Shown here: piece after piece, positions 47,201 to 59,900 of the stretch
How the letters are laid out: each line of letters starts with the position of its first letter
How positions within the stretch are numbered: position 1 is the stretch's first letter
DNA from: Telopea speciosissima
Taxonomy: Eukaryota > Streptophyta > Magnoliopsida > Proteales > Proteaceae
Assembly: GCF_018873765.1 (NCBI RefSeq)
Contig: NC_057923.1
Coordinates: 23,345,913-23,409,912 of the forward strand
Direction of reading: 5' to 3'
DNA length: 64,000 nucleotides
The notes under the pieces: generated by a model
What the model saw: only the letters and a program-made list of their open reading frames with translations
The model's database searches: none
What the model was told of the DNA's origin: nothing
Program-made: the position numbers and the translations under genes

Positions 47201-49900
47201 TTGATTTAATTGAATTGTTTATGGTACCGGTATGGTGCAATAGCAATGGTTGTGCGACCACCTCTTCTCCATTCTTTGTGTGATCTCTCCCTCCTCCCTC
47301 GCCTGATAATTTCTTCTTCTCCTCCTCCTCCTTCCTTCTTCTTTCTAGTTTCTTTTCTTTTCCTTCTGTCACTGTTCTGCCCTACAGTACCACAGTACCT
47401 CCATAGACTGGCTCACTGGTATCGTTGTCTGTTCATTGCTTCTTCTCTGTTTTTGGCGGTAACAGCAGGCCCTCTCTTGACCTTCATTATCTCCCCACCT
47501 CCTCTTTTCTCCCTGAGATTTGAATCGAAGGTAACCTTATCCTTGGCGATCAACCCATTAGAGCTTCATGGCAATAGAATATCCCTGTTGTGAGAAATCA
47601 AACATGCAAATCAGATTACTTCCTCCCATGTCAGCAGCTGTTGGTATCTCTGGACTTTGGGGCTATTGTGTTCGTCACTCTGTCGAAGTCCTTTGTTCAC
47701 TTCCATTGATTACTTTGGCAGGCAACATACAACTCCAGAACAAACAAAAAGGGCACTTTTTATTGAAATTCCGAAAAGATCTAAAAAAATGTCAAGTTAC
47801 CACCCAGATCTGATTTCAGGGGGTTAAAGTCCTCTCTTCACTTGCTGATTGGGTTGAACCTCAGTTGCATCCAAGAAGTCAAACCGAGAAGCACTGGAGG
47901 AGTGCTATCCTTCAAAAGCCTACTGGTTTGTCCGCCTCTTGCTTTGGCTGGAGGTTGAAGATCTCCAAACCCAAATCATAAATTTTGTTTTTAAGGCCTT
48001 TACAACTTAGTTTCCAAAATTAACCCCATTCTTATTCCTTTAATCCACCTAGTCCATATTTTACATACTCTTTCAAGTTTGTCCCTAGATAATAAATAAC
48101 AAGTCCCATCATATCCCCTTCTCTCTACTTACCTAGTTGACCCTTGAAAATTCCGGTTATTTACAATTGTGCCACTGCACCTTAGATTTGAGTTATATAT
48201 TATTCAAGTGGGCCCATGAGCGATCCGAATAGGGTTTTCAGACCCCAGATCCGCATCAAATAGATAAAATCAATTCAATGGTAGAGAAAATTTTGTCAAA
48301 GCATAAATGGCAGTCATTAACTACACCCAATATTTAATTTGAGAAGATAGTACATGAATCTGTAAGAATTAACATTAGGGTGATGACATAGCACAGCCTT
48401 TTAGATGTTGGTTCATCATTGAAAAGAAAAGAGAGGAAATTATAAAAAATGGGATGGATATCAACACGATATCATTGATAGTCATGCTGATGTTAAGTCA
48501 TCAAATGTTTTTTATTCGAAATGATTTATCTCTATTGGATATGTCTGTTCCAAAGAGGGGAAATATACAAAAACAAAAAGCTGTTTTAGAAGAAGTAAAT
48601 GCAGCAACAATTACAAGAAAATAATGAAGCATTATCATGCCATAGGTCAAAGTACCCGGATTCCCTGACAATGAGCTCTCACTTATGTTAGATTTTGCAA
48701 TTGCTTACTCAAAACACTGCCCATGTATCTAACAATGATCAATATACATATATGAAAGAAAATTGTCTGTTAAGTACAGTTGAACGTAATTCGATTAAAA
48801 AAAACGGGAGAAAGAAGGCTACCCGGTCGTGCGCCTAGCATGGCGACCATGCCTAGACACAGAAACCGCCTTGCCCGCCTGGAAATGACAGCCTTGCCCC
48901 CACATAAAGGTAGAAATTCCAGGAGCCGAGGTGGTTTCTGTGCCTAGGCATGGTCGACAAGCAAGGACGGGTAGCATTCTATTCCCCTAAAAAAGAATAG
49001 CAGATTACTAGAACCGAATAACAGATAGAGCATACAAAGTACTACTCATCACTGTAACACAAATGATTGTTAAATATCCAAAGCAGTGTTAAAATGACAC
49101 AGTTTCTTCTTCAGTCAATGGAGTACCTTTCAGAACCATACATTCAAACATAATACATGGTTTATGGCTACTTCATTCAGGATAAAAAACACAGGGTGAG
49201 AAAATTCAACAATATCTTTCCGTCTTAAAATTAGACCACCGTCCATAGATAAATTATCCTGTGCCCTAAAAAGTAACCATCAGTATGGGCAATGACATGA
49301 ATAAAAACCTAAAAAGAAACACAGAGCTGGCCCATTTATCAGCATCATAATGCGCAAAGCAATTATTAGAATTTACAAAGGCACCACCAATCCTAAAATA
49401 GTATCACTTCGTTACAGGATATACAGAAAACGAGTCAGTTAAATAGACACCGGCAGCAGAAAACCAACCGAACACCAAAATCACTAATAATAAATCCGCA
49501 TCTTCATCCATGAACTTCCTCCCAGGCAAAAATGAAAACAGATTCCCATATTAAAAACAGAGTTATTAAACGAGCATACCTCTACAGGGGTCATACTCTC
49601 CTTATTTTGTTGTGGTTCCTCAGTACCCCAAACAGATTGAGGCGGAGCAGTCGTTGCGTAATAATCATCGTCATCATCATCATCAACGTCAGCCCAGGAT
49701 TTCACTGTAAGAGGCGTCGGTTGCCAGAAAACCTGCGGCTCCGGTTCCTTTGCCTGGCTTTTGGAAGATCCCTTGCTTTTAGACGATCCATGCTCCTTGT
49801 CCGATTTCTTCTTTTTGCGTAGGCTTTCGAGAGCGGCAAAAACATTAGTGCTGTTTATCCCAATGGGGCCATCGTCCTTCCTGCTTCCACCTCCCACCAT
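44223..49900 (-). CDS. Conserved plant protein of unknown function, acidic/Lys-rich, probably nuclear
   Basis: Three exons, minus strand: 49900-49580, 45137-44879, 44617-44223 (TAA), 324 codons, phases consistent, GT..AG introns. Exon 1 starts MVGGGSRKDDGPIGINSTNV, then FAALESLRKKKKSDKE, a Ser/Lys-rich stretch, VFWQPTPLTVKSWADV, an Asp run and YYATTAPPQSVWG. Exon 2 is acidic (ESESEEDGLDEGDDDVEEE) with His-Glu repeats, then a Lys/Glu helix (LSKKELKKKELAELEAVLAE). Exon 3 is Lys-rich (SAKKKKKKDKSSKDVK) and ends with an Ala-rich helix and KKKEKNHYN. There is no catalytic motif, signal peptide or membrane segment; the long basic runs look like nuclear localisation signals. I recognise it as a widespread plant family but not its function. 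Intron 1 is 4.4 kb and repeat-filled. Confidence 0.85.
45245..45350 (-). mobile_element. Au-like SINE 3' end, 5'-truncated
   Basis: Minus strand: GGATCCATGTAGCCGATCCC, ATTTAGTTGGGATAAAGCTG, then a TTGAGTTGAGTTG tail. This is the conserved 3' end of the angiosperm Au SINE family. The tRNA-like head is not visible. It lies in intron 1 of the minus-strand gene. Confidence 0.75.
46910..48260. repeat. Probable LTR-type repeat within intron 1
   Basis: It contains phrases common in plant LTRs (a GTTTTATAAATAGATGTGTAA TATA-like stretch near 47154, preceded by TATTTAGGGTTTATTTTATTT and AGGAGTCTTTATTCTCTAGG). ORFs here (47210-47593, 47568-47813) are hydrophobic or pyrimidine-driven and have no domain. 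No LTR pair or target duplication was found. Confidence 0.35.
48805..48987. mobile_element. MITE with about 55-bp inverted repeats in intron 1
   Basis: The left arm (GGGAGAAAGAAGGCTACCCG ... CGACCATGCCTAGACACAGAAACC) is mirrored by the right arm (GGTTTCTGTGCCTAGGCATGGTCG ... CGGGTAGCATTCTATTCCCC). The flanks TAAAAAAAAC and TAAAAAAG may be a short A-rich target duplication. It is non-coding. Confidence 0.8.
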
Positions 49901-50833
49901 TCTATCGAGATCTCAGATGAGCCACAGTTGTGAACAAAATCGTCAAACTCCGAAGTCTAAAACGCTGCAGTTTCGACCAAAACAAGGACGACCTGAATTG
50001 CAGCCCTCGAAATTTAGGTACTGGAGCGAAAAACAGCTCGTCGACAGATTAAGATTTCTTAGATGATATTAGGATTCCAACAAGAAGAAGATCAACACTA
50101 CAATATCCAAAGCTGACGATTTCGCAATAGAAAATGTTTACTCAAAAGAAAGATTACTTATTTGCAAGATTAGGATTGCCGAGAAGTTATGGATCTCTAG
50201 TTTTGAACAAAACCAAGAGTTTTCGACAGATTAGGGTTTCAAGAGCAGGGTGAGAACAATAGAAAAGAGATACAGATTCGTGAAACTCGCAACCTCTTGA
50301 CGACACTCGATGATGTCGCAAAGAAATAAGAGTTCCGATGGCGGTTTCAGAGTTTCGAGAAGAATGAATTCAAGAGAGCTGAAACAACACTAGGGTTGGT
50401 TTCTCCAAAAACCAAAAAAAGCGAAGTAAAAATATTTCAAAAAAAAAAAAAGGTTTCGACAACAGAGAGATCGATGCAAGATTTGAAGAAACTGATGCAG
50501 AAACACCTCTTAGGGTTTCGACTAGGTAGAGTTTCTCAAGAAAATGTTCTATGAGTATCGATTTAGGGTTTCAAAGGATATGAGCTTCTGAAGAGACTTT
50601 GTTTTTCGTCACAGAGAGGACTTCAGGGCCTCTAGAAAACGAAACTGACGAACACGAATGGAGATGTTTTATATCAACCCTCAACCTCGAGAGATAAAAT
50701 CATAAAAAGGAACACGACGAAACCCTCTCTCTCTTCTTCCATAATATGTCCAAGGAAGAATAACGTGTTCCCATGGTGTAACGATTCTTATCCTACACAC
50801 CGTGAATCTCCGGTGGATAACGCGTCCAGTATT
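49901..50833 (-). promoter_or_regulatory. 5' UTR and promoter of the minus-strand gene
   Basis: It contains many AGGGTTT/AAACCCT-like phrases (about 50225, 50390, 50510, 50560 on one strand or the other), telo-box-like motifs typical of promoters of growth and ribosome-related plant genes. The transcription start is not defined. No ORF is supported here. Confidence 0.4.
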
Positions 50834-51005
50834 GGGAGATTTCAACGGTGCCAGGTCACATAGAATGACGCTCGGTAAGAGGTGTCAATCAGCCGGTTCG
50901 GTCCGGTTTTTCGATCATTGTATAACTTGGGTCAGCTTGAACCGGCCGATGAGGTGTTCAGTTTATAAAATCAAATCAAAACTCTATCGCTTCAGTCAAT
51001 TTCAG
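50834..51005. repeat. Direct duplication, copy 1 (about 175 bp)
   Basis: Shares with 51386-51573 the ordered phrases GGGAGATTT, GTGCCA(A/G)GTCA, AGAATGA(C/T)GCTC, TGTATAACTTGGGTCAG, AGGTGTTCAGTTTAT, CAAATCAAAACTCTATC. A MITE-like segment (GGTTCGGTCCGGTTTTTCG, ending TATCACCCCTA near 51218) follows. Confidence 0.75.
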
Positions 51006-51385
51006 CCATGGTTCGTAATCTTGGATTGGATTGGCCGATATCTGCCGGATTGGATCGGTATCGATCGAAGCCAATCCCGAGTTGCAATTGATCCTTTACT
51101 GATCTGATGAAGCGTCTACATGATCAAAAAAATACGATCAGATTGGAACTCTTGGTTTTGATTCGATCTGTTTCGTTTTGATTGGTTCAATCAGTCCGTT
51201 CTCATTTCTATCACCCCTAATATTGATGTCAAGACATGCATAGCCTAGGGTTGCAAATGGGGTGATGGAGGGGCTTCGGTGGATTGATGGACTCAAGAAT
51301 AATGGACATCTTGTTGGAACTTTGAGGGCCATCTAAATGAGAAAAATAATCCATCTATATAATGGGTTCAATCGTGTCTAGGCTT

Positions 51386-51573
51386 GGGAGATTTCTTGTT
51401 CAACAGTGCCAAGTCATAGAGAATGATGCTCAGCAGAGCTGTCAAATCACTGGTTTGGTCTGGTTTCAATCAGGTTTTTCGGTTTTGTATAACTTGGGTC
51501 AGGTTGAATCAGCTAATAAGGTGTTCAGTTTATGAAACAAATCAAAACTCTATCAGTTCAGTCAGTTTCAATC
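51386..51573. repeat. Direct duplication, copy 2
   Basis: Second copy of 50834-51005, about 550 bp downstream. It is slightly longer because of small insertions. Confidence 0.75.
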
Positions 51574-51671
51574 CACCATCGTTTATTTTAATGGTCCCTT
51601 ATTGGTCTATTATGTGGTCTTGGTTTTCTAGATATAACAAATGAAAATTTTGAAAAAGCATATTGAATTTT

Positions 51672-52064
51672 TGTTAGATTCTTCAAATGTTCTTCACCAT
51701 AACTAGAACACAATTACAAGGAAATAATAAAGGGGCAGAATTAATCACATAACTGTTCCTCTCGATTGTAGAAGATCTAAGTTTTAAGAATAGATCTCCA
51801 AAGATCTACCTTCTTTCTAGTTAACAGTCACACGCTCTAATGCGCCCTAGACTATTTCCGTCTTCCCCAATCAAAGATATCCCTCTGTAACTCCGTAAGC
51901 AAAGTTACAAAATTGAATTAAGAGACAGCAGGGACCTAGGGTAGCTTTATATAAACCCTAGATCTAATCCATCCCCACAATGGATGGTCTGGATTAAATC
52001 CTTTTTAAGTGAATTAATATGGACCAAATAAATTAAGTCATAATAATTGATCCAAAGCCCAATA
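51672..52064 (-). repeat. 3' LTR of a minus-strand Ty1/copia
   Basis: On the minus strand, AAGTGGGAGAT (polypurine tract, 52075-52065) is followed by T(A)TTGGGCTTTGG and the LTR, which holds a TATATAAAG box (about 51948-51940) and ends ...TCTAACA at 51672. The first G of the usual TG end is A. The coding part of this element is at 56968-60000. Confidence 0.7.
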
Positions 52065-52451
52065 ATCTCCCACTTGGGCCAAATTATTATAACTATCTCT
52101 TTATTGGTATAGGCCATAATAATTCTCCATATTATTCCATCACTTATAACATCTTTGATTTGACTAATAAGTAGCTCACATCAAATATCAGTAGAAAATA
52201 TGTCTCAATAAACGGCATACCACTATCTGACTATCACGAATACAACTTACTCATTAATACAAATCACATTGGGATATAGGCAATGTAATGAACACAATTT
52301 GTGATCACATGCAGTGTTCTTTCTTTGTAGGTTCATTCCTGACCAGAGATCAAACTATCTTGAAAAACCTCATAGATAGTAAGCTTTGATATTAACCATT
52401 ACTTTGACAAACCGCCCATAACTTTGGTTAATACCAAGCTTTGGCTTACTG
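52065..52451 (-). mobile_element. 3' non-coding interior of the copia, left of the gypsy insertion
   Basis: It contains AACCAAAGTTATGGGCGG and related phrases (minus strand). These continue the GCCAAAGTTTATGGGCAG repeats found at about 56985-57045 on the other side of the gypsy element, so the two blocks were once contiguous. Confidence 0.65.
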
Positions 52452-53055
52452 TGATAAATTCATGTCAGGGCACAAAGTGTAAAAATAAGTCCATGTTACT
52501 AGTGGGTGAAGGCGACGAAGATTGTGATACACATGATCTATTCAGGAATGATGATGAAACTCTTACAAATTATGCATTGTACGAAATAAGTATGCATGCT
52601 TTTGCTGGGCAATTAAATCCAAGAACTATTCGCTTGAAAGGAAAATATTAGGAACACCAGATCTAAGTTCTCATTGATAGTGGTAGTACTCACAACTTCA
52701 TTCAAGAAAGGGTAGCAATGCGATTGGGATTGCACATATACCCTTGTAGACAATTCAAGGTCTATGTGGGCAATGAAGAGTTCTTGTTGTGCATACAACG
52801 GTGCAAGTCAGTCGCCTTTTCTATGCAAGGCTATGTTTTTACTCTTTATCTATTTATGCTACCATTGGAGGGGGCGGATATAGTCCTTGGGATTCAGTGG
52901 CTTAAACTTTTGGGTCCAGTACTCACTGATTATAAATTGCTCACAATGTATTTTGAATGGGAGGGAGTTAAAGTACATCTGCAAGGTGAGTTTTGTATTA
53001 ATGGTGACCCCTTACAGAGGAAGCAATTACAAAGTTTATCTTATTATGAAGGAAT
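52452..53055 (+). pseudogene. gypsy gag end and protease
   Basis: It starts with the last zinc-knuckle codons (CDKF, SGHK then, after a 1-nt slip, CKNKSMLL), then an acidic linker and the protease LIDSGSTHNFI (about 52676-52710), closing with IVLGIQWLKLLGPV (about 52878-52920). Stops near 52649 and 52663 break it. It runs into the solo LTR at 53056. Confidence 0.8.
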
Positions 53056-53576
53056 TGTTAGAATTTTAGTTCTAATAAAATTCTATATGAACATAATTAA
53101 ATCCCTAAACCAGGCTAATTAAGGTTTTGGTCTAATAAAGTGGGGTCATTAAGTTATATTAGAAGTCTAATGTGGACTGGCTTAGTGTGGGCTAGATAGA
53201 TTCCTATTGGAACTGTGATGAGTCAGACCCTATAGGGATTACTATATAAGGAGAGCTAGGTCCCCCCTTTATCCATCACAACTTATTATTCTCAATTGCT
53301 ATTGAGGAGTGTATTCTTGAAAGAGAGGGAGATATTCAGTGTTCGTCGTCCCTGTGCATTCGGTATTCTCATCAGGCCAGTTACTTTGGGAACAGAGGGG
53401 AAGTACCTAGATCTTTGTTCTTTATTTTTCGCTGCAATCATCATCACTATAGATGCGAAACAAGGTTGGTGGTTCTATCCCTATTTTCTATTATTTATTT
53501 GATTGTATTCTTGAACGTCCTATGGAGATCCTGGCTTTTGGGATTTTGTCCCTATTCGGATCGATTTATTCTAACA
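53056..53576 (+). mobile_element. Solo LTR (copia-type) with GGAAT target duplication
   Basis: 521 bp, beginning TGTTAGAAT and ending ATTCTAACA, a perfect 9-bp terminal inverted repeat. It is flanked by GGAAT (53051-53055 and 53577-53581). An internal TATATAAGG lies near 53244. The gypsy reading frame resumes directly after it. It was left by recombination between the LTRs of a full element, or the interior was otherwise lost. No second copy of this LTR was seen in the window. Confidence 0.93.
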
Positions 53577-53581
53577 GGAAT

Positions 53582-55960
53582 AGCTTCCATATTCCATTTG
53601 AAGCTCTCCGTAGAACTAGAGTCCAACAGTGAGACAGTTCCTGTTGAAGTGCAGTCATTATTGCAAGATTTCAAAACAATTTTTGATCCTCCACAAGAAC
53701 TGCCTCCACAAAGGGAATTTGACCACCATATACATCTTCTTCCTAATTCAAAGCCTGTTAATGTTTGGCCTTATTAGTATCCTTATTATCAGAAAAGTGA
53801 GATTGAAAAATTAGTCGCAGAAATGTTGCAACAGGGGATAATTAGGACCAGCACAAGTCCATTCTCTTCCCCAGTCTTATTGGTGAAGACGAAAGATGGA
53901 ATATGGCGTTTTTGCATTGACTACCGAGCACTCAATTCCATCATAGTGAGAGATAGGTTTCCAATACCAACTATAGAAGAATTCTTAGATGAATTACATG
54001 GGGCTTGTGTGTTTTCAAAGCTGGACCTCAGATCAGGTTATCATCAGATCCGGGTTCATGAAGATGACATCTGCAAGACAGCATTTCGAACTCATGAAGG
54101 TCACTACGAGTTTGTGGTAATGCCTTTTGGGTTAACAAATGCTCCATCTACATTTCAGTCAATCAAGAATTAGGTTTTTAATCATATCTCAGAAAGTTTG
54201 TTATTGTGTTTTTCGATGACATTTTGGTTTATAGCACTTCTATTCCTGATCATATCATTCACTTGAGAACTTTTTTACATTGTTTGCCAAGCTTTCCAAG
54301 TGTTTGTTTTGTCAAGAGAACATTGAGTACTTGGGCTATGTGGTTTCAAATTTTGGGGTTCAGCCTGACTCTAACAAGATCCAAGCTATGATCGAGTGGA
54401 AAGAACCTCAAAATCTCAAACAGTTGAGGGGGGTATTTGGGACTTACTGGGTACTATAGACGATTTATTCATCATTATGCTTCTATAGCAGCTCCTCTTA
54501 CCAATCTATTAAAGAAAGATGCCTTTTGCTGGAATGATGACACACAAAGGGCATTCAATGCATTGAAAACAGCAATGACCACTGCCCCAATCCTAGCCTT
54601 ACCTAATTTTTTCAAGGACTTTGAAGTAGAAACTGATGCCTCTGGAGTCGGCATAGGTGTTGTACTAAGTCAAGAAGGCCATCATTTGGCTTATTTTAGT
54701 AAGAAACTATCTACTAGAATGAGAGGTGCCTCAACCTATGTAAGAGAGCTATATGCAATTTCTCAATCTGTGCTTAAGTGGACACATTACCTCTTAAGAC
54801 GGAAGTTCCTTATCATCACTGACCACAAGAGTTTGAAGTAGCTTATGAATCAAGTAATACAAACCCCTGAGCAACACCATTACTTAAGCAAATTGATGGG
54901 GTTTACTTACAATATCATATACAGACCTGGAAGAGAGAACCATGCAGTAGATGCTTTGTCAAGGGCACCTAGGTTGGAAGAGAGCTCACTGCAATGGTCA
55001 CCTGCAGACGGTCAGCCAACCTATATGTCTTTTCAACTCTACGATTTAAGCTCCTAGATAGACTGACCAGGGAGAACCTTATTGATCCGGAATTGGTATC
55101 TCTTCACAAGCAGTGGCATGACGGCAAATTGGGGGGCACTGGTTATGAAGTCAAGGCAGGTCTTTTGAATTTCAGAAATAAGTTAAGACTCAGCTCTACA
55201 TCTGATCTTCGACAGGATATATTGTTGGAGTTTCATGATAGTCCTTTAGGTAGTCATGCTGGAATATTAAAGACTTATAAAAGGATAATTGCTAATTTCT
55301 ATTGGCCAACCTTGAAGCAGGACGTCAAGGCTCATGTCACCAAATGTTTAGTCTGTCAACAGACCATATACAGTACTTCAAAAAAAGCAGGGCTTTTACA
55401 ACCTTTGCCTATTCCTCAACAGGTCTGGGAGGACATAGCAATGGATTTAATCACACGGCTGCCAATTTCTCGAGGTTTATCTATCATAATGGAGGTGGTG
55501 GACAGGTTAACTAAGTTTGCACACTTTGGTGCACTACCTGCCCACTTTAATGTTGCTAGAACTATTGATCTTTTCACTTCCCTGGTTGTTAAACTGCATG
55601 GAATTCCAAAATCTATTGTTTCTAATCGAGGCCCTATCTTTATCAGCCAGTTTAGGCAACAATTATTCAAGTTGAGTGGCACTACTTTGAACATGACATC
55701 TGCTTATCATCCTCAGTCAGATGGTCAAACTGAAGTACTTATTAGATGCCTAGAACAATATTTAAGGAGTTTTGTGCATATAAAACCCACACAATGGATT
55801 CAGTTCTTGGTTTGAGTTGAATATTGGTATAATACCTCCCATCACAGTGCTATTGATATGACTCCTTTCCAGGCTTTATATAGCAGGGCCCCGCCTACGG
55901 TTCTAGATTATATTTCTGGTTTTTCAAAAGTGGAAGTAGTGGATCATGAGCTTAATAACA
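53582..55960 (+). pseudogene. gypsy RT, RNase H and integrase
   Basis: [22 protein letters not shown] (about 53835-53894), [39 protein letters not shown], a TAG near 54171, then FFDDILVYS (the (Y/F)xDD site, about 54208). RNase H: FEVETDASGVGIGVVLSQ (about 54618-54670), LIITDHKSLK. The integrase zinc region ends in CLVCQQ (about 55352). Integrase core: AMDLITRLP, then VDRLTKFAHF, IVSNRGPIF (Asp replaced by Asn) and HPQSDGQTE. Further stops lie at about 53775, 54839 and 55813. In the second catalytic motif the usual SDRG reads SNRG, so integrase would be inactive. Confidence 0.9.
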
Positions 55961-56162
55961 GACAATAAGTTTTGCATCAATTGAAGGATAATCTGTTACA
56001 AGCTCAGCAATAAATGAAGGCTCAAGCCGATGAACACAGAAAAGATTTACAGTTCACTGAAGGAGATTGATATGGCTCAAGCTCCAACCTTATAGACAAC
56101 TATCACTTTCCCAGAGACCAAATCAGAAGTTGAGTAGCAGGTTTTATGGATCTTTCTAGATT

Positions 56163-56723
56163 TTGAATAAGGTTGGTTCTGTGGCTTATAAACTGCAATT
56201 AGCACCTGAAAGCAAAATTCATCCGGTGTTCCATGTGACCTTACTCAAAGCATTCAAGGGTGTTCTTCCAAAGGGTGTAATCAATCCTCTTCCTCAATTG
56301 AGTTACTTACATCATCCTGTACACATCCCATTGGTAATTTTGGTCACCTGGAAAATTGTTGTTAAGGGGAAATTACAGTCTCAGATTCTGGTACAATGGG
56401 AACAGCTGCCACCAGAGGATGCTTCATGGGAAAGTATGGAGGAGTTTCAATCTCAGTTTCCTACTGTGGACCTTGAGGACAAGGTCCTTTTTTGTGAGGA
56501 TAGAAATGATATGAATTATACAGCTTCGGTGATGTTAGATCAGAAGAAGATCATAAGCAAGTCAAGGAATGACATAGCATCAAGAGAAGAGATTGAAGAT
56601 GGTGATGTTGTAATAGAGGCTTCAGGAGATCCAACAATTCTATCCACATCAACTATACAAGAGAGGAGGACAACAAGGGTAGGAAAGAATCCAACGTGGA
56701 CAAGGGACTATTGTATGGCTTAG
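56163..56723 (+). pseudogene. gypsy integrase C-terminus with chromodomain-like end
   Basis: VGSVAYKLQLAPESKIHPVF then HVTLLK is the conserved integrase end of plant Ty3/gypsy. ILVQWEQLPPEDASWESMEEF, with FPTVDLEDKV, is the chromodomain-like tail of chromoviruses. A charged extension of about 80 residues ends in TAG at 56721. Many stops and deletions separate this piece from the integrase core (about 55960-56160). Confidence 0.85.
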
Positions 56724-56967
56724 TAAGAATTAAAGAATTAGTTGGGAATTGGTAAGGGGTTTGACAGCTGGAAAAGCAACTTGATTGTAGAAATAACCAC
56801 TTCACTTGTATGGTTTAAATTAGTAGACCTTATAAATAGCTACAAAATGTATGGTACAACTCATGGAAAAGCAATAATATCTCTTCCCTTTCTTTTCTCT
56901 TTCTTCAACCTTAGGAGTCCCCTAAAACTCGAATTTAGTCCTCCATTCCTACAAGTCAAAATCTTAT

Positions 56968-59900
56968 CATACTGCCCATGACTAATCACCATAAACTTTG
57001 GCATAAATACTGCCCATAAACTTTGGCTAAATACTGCCATAAACCAAGACATGTCAAATAAATAATCAACTCATAATCATCGATAATTAATGGAGCAATA
57101 CATAATGATTATGAAAACAGCTTGACATAACAACTTTCACATAAAATCGTCAAGCAAAAGTGAACAGAAGTACAATAAAACAAATAAACCGCTCCCATTG
57201 TGAAAGAGTAATAATCATAAGGTACTCCCATTAAAAGGTGCATGGGTACAAAACTCCCACTAAACAAACACATCAAAAGAGTCTAGAACACCCATACAAG
57301 ACACATGTCCCCTGAAGACTCCCACAACAAGAGCTATGATGAGTAGATCGGTCACCATCTTTTCCGTTGAGATATGCTTGACTTCGACCTCCTTGCTACT
57401 AACCTTCTCCCTGACAAGAAAATACTTGATTTTCTCATTGTTCTTTGGAGAGGAAAACCGCCGAGATGTTATCACACCACAATCTCAAAGGTTGGAAGAT
57501 CGAATCAACGATCTTCATCTTAGAAATGAAATTCCTAAACCAAACATCTTGCTTCGTTGCTTCAAAGAGCCACAAACTCAGCCTACAAAGTGGACGAAGC
57601 AAAGAAAAGCTATTCGACATTATTCCAAGAAAAATAACTCCACCTCCCATCAAAGATGTATCCAAAGGTGAACTGCCTTTCGTTAGTATAACCACTGAAA
57701 TCAGAGTCAGAATTGTCAACCATCTTAAGCTTATCACTCCAACGAAAACCAATTTTTTAAAGTCCTTATTATTTTGTAAACAACGCATGACCTTCTTGGC
57801 AGCAGTCTAGCGTGTCAATCCAGCATCTGCCAAAAACCTCCTAAGCACACTGAAACATGTTGAATCTCTTCAGAACTCTATCAATGTATGCACGCTGGGA
57901 CAGACCAAGAAATACTCGCCTTCAGAAAAGACTAATCTCGATTCTAAGAACAGAAGCATCCTCACACATGTCCTTTATCTCAAAGTTTCTGAAAGAAAAC
58001 TCTTGGTCTCCAGAAGTAAAGTCATATCACTACTTATTAGTAGGATGTCATTACTATATAGCACTAGGGGGATGAACCTGCACACCTTCAGATAAATACA
58101 ATTAACTGTAATATTCTCAATAAAGCCAGAATGATACAACTTCATCATACTTTAAATACCAATGCCAAGAAGCCTGTTTCAACCCTTAGAGAGATCTCTT
58201 TAGTCTACACACCATGTGGTCTACACACCCTATGTTCCTTCCCCTCTTCATCAAAACCTTCTGGTTGTCCCGAAAGGATTTTCTCAGCCAGATCTCCATT
58301 CAGAAAAGTAATCTTTACATCCATCTGATGCTACTCGAGGTCAAAGTGAGATACAATGGCTATGATTATCCTAAATGAATCCTTCAAAGAAATCGGAGAA
58401 GAGTTCCCTTGAAGTCAATGCTTTCTCTCTGAGTGAAACCTTTTGCAACTAGTTTAGCCTTGTTGCGTTATTCCTTCCTCTGAGAGACAATCTAGGTCTT
58501 GAAAATCCACGTTGATGCAACAACCTCCCTGAGGAATCTCAACCACTTCCCAAACACCATTTCGCTCCATGGACCACAACTCATCCTTCATAGTTTTCAA
58601 TCATTTATCAGAGTGTCTATGGTTGGTTGCTTGAAGAAAAGTAACTAGGTCTTCCTCATGTGCAATATTAAACTCGCACTCATTCAGATAACTAACATAA
58701 TCTGAATGTAAGGTAGACTTATGAGCCCTAGTAGATCTCCTCAAAAACTCAGTATCAGCAGCGAAATTAATAGGAACGGGTGCCTAAGCCTTTGAATCTA
58801 CAACAGTCTCCCCAACGGGCAAAATGTCTACTGAAGAAATGGTTTCATCCTCAACTATTTTAGTCGGTGCTTCAACAGGCAAAACAACGCCAACAGCTCT
58901 AAGAAAAGAAGTCCTAGCCTCTTTAGATGCTCCCACAGAATCTCCAGCACACGGCTCATCCAAGAGTAGATTGTGAGGTACAGACATCTCACCTTCTCAC
59001 TCAAGGACTTTTCATGTGTGGTCTCATCAATCCTATTCCTTGAGCCCGGATTGTAGAACCTATAGCACTTGGACCTCTCTAGATACCCCACAATGTAGCA
59101 ACTCACTAACTTGCTCGACATTCTATTAAGAATGTGAGTGGCCTCTATTGAGAATGTAAGTGGTAGTTTTAAGTGCCTCACCCCATAGAAACTCTGGCAA
59201 ATTGGAGTTATTTATCATTGAACTAACCAAAATCTTCAGGATTCTATTTCATCTTTCAATAACCCTTTCTAATAAGTGATGCTATTCCATGTTCTTGTAA
59301 GAACATGGCAAAGGGCCCAAAGTGTTAACTAGCATCACCATTACTTCTTTAATACTATCCACCCTGACTTTCACTTCTGCTTAAAACTTAAAGGCACTCA
59401 GGGCACTTGACTTGTCACTGAGTAGGAAGACATACCAACAACGTGACCAGTCAACTATAAAGGTAATAAAAGTGTTGGAATAGGGAAGGGTCCACTAATA
59501 AACTATGTGAATAAAAGGTCTAAAACTTCAACACACTAGGAAACACCTTTCTTTTTGGAAGTGGTCATCTTCCCGTTGATGTAGTCAACATGTGTGCCCA
59601 ATTCCTCAAGGTCTAGGTTATCAAAAATCCTTCCTCCATAAGCCTGTCCAATTCTCTGTCTAGCTTTGTGACCAGGCCGCTTATGTCAAAGCACAGACTA
59701 CTACTCATTAAACTATAGGTATTACATCCCAACAATCAAAACCACAGAAGAAGATAAATATAGTCTATAAAACTATCAAACACACAACCAAATCCAAAAG
59801 TAATAGAACCTTTTAATAAGTGAAGCCATCTTTACAACAAGAACCTTCTCAAAGAGGGAATAAAAGCTACATTCTTCAAGTTAAAAGGAAAATTGAATTC

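Larger units (their letters stand above)
52452..56967 (+). mobile_element. Ty3/gypsy chromovirus, 5'-truncated, inserted in the copia
   Basis: Gag zinc knuckle end, protease, RT, RNase H, integrase and a chromodomain-like C-terminus follow in the Ty3/gypsy order, interrupted by a solo LTR. The 5' LTR and most of gag are absent; the left limit is set only by where gag coding begins. The right part (56724-56967) has a TATAAATAG and may be the beginning of a 3' LTR. Confidence 0.8.

Noticed and set aside
47210..47593. 127-codon hydrophobic ORF in intron 1
   Set aside because: Generated by a CT-rich tract; no recognisable domain.
52447..56972. TACTG duplication with TGATAA...TTATCA ends, as if a complete LTR element
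   Set aside because: At the left the TGATAA lies inside TGT GAT AAA TTC, which reads as the gag zinc knuckle (CDKF), so it is coding sequence of a 5'-truncated gypsy and not an LTR end. The match is probably chance.
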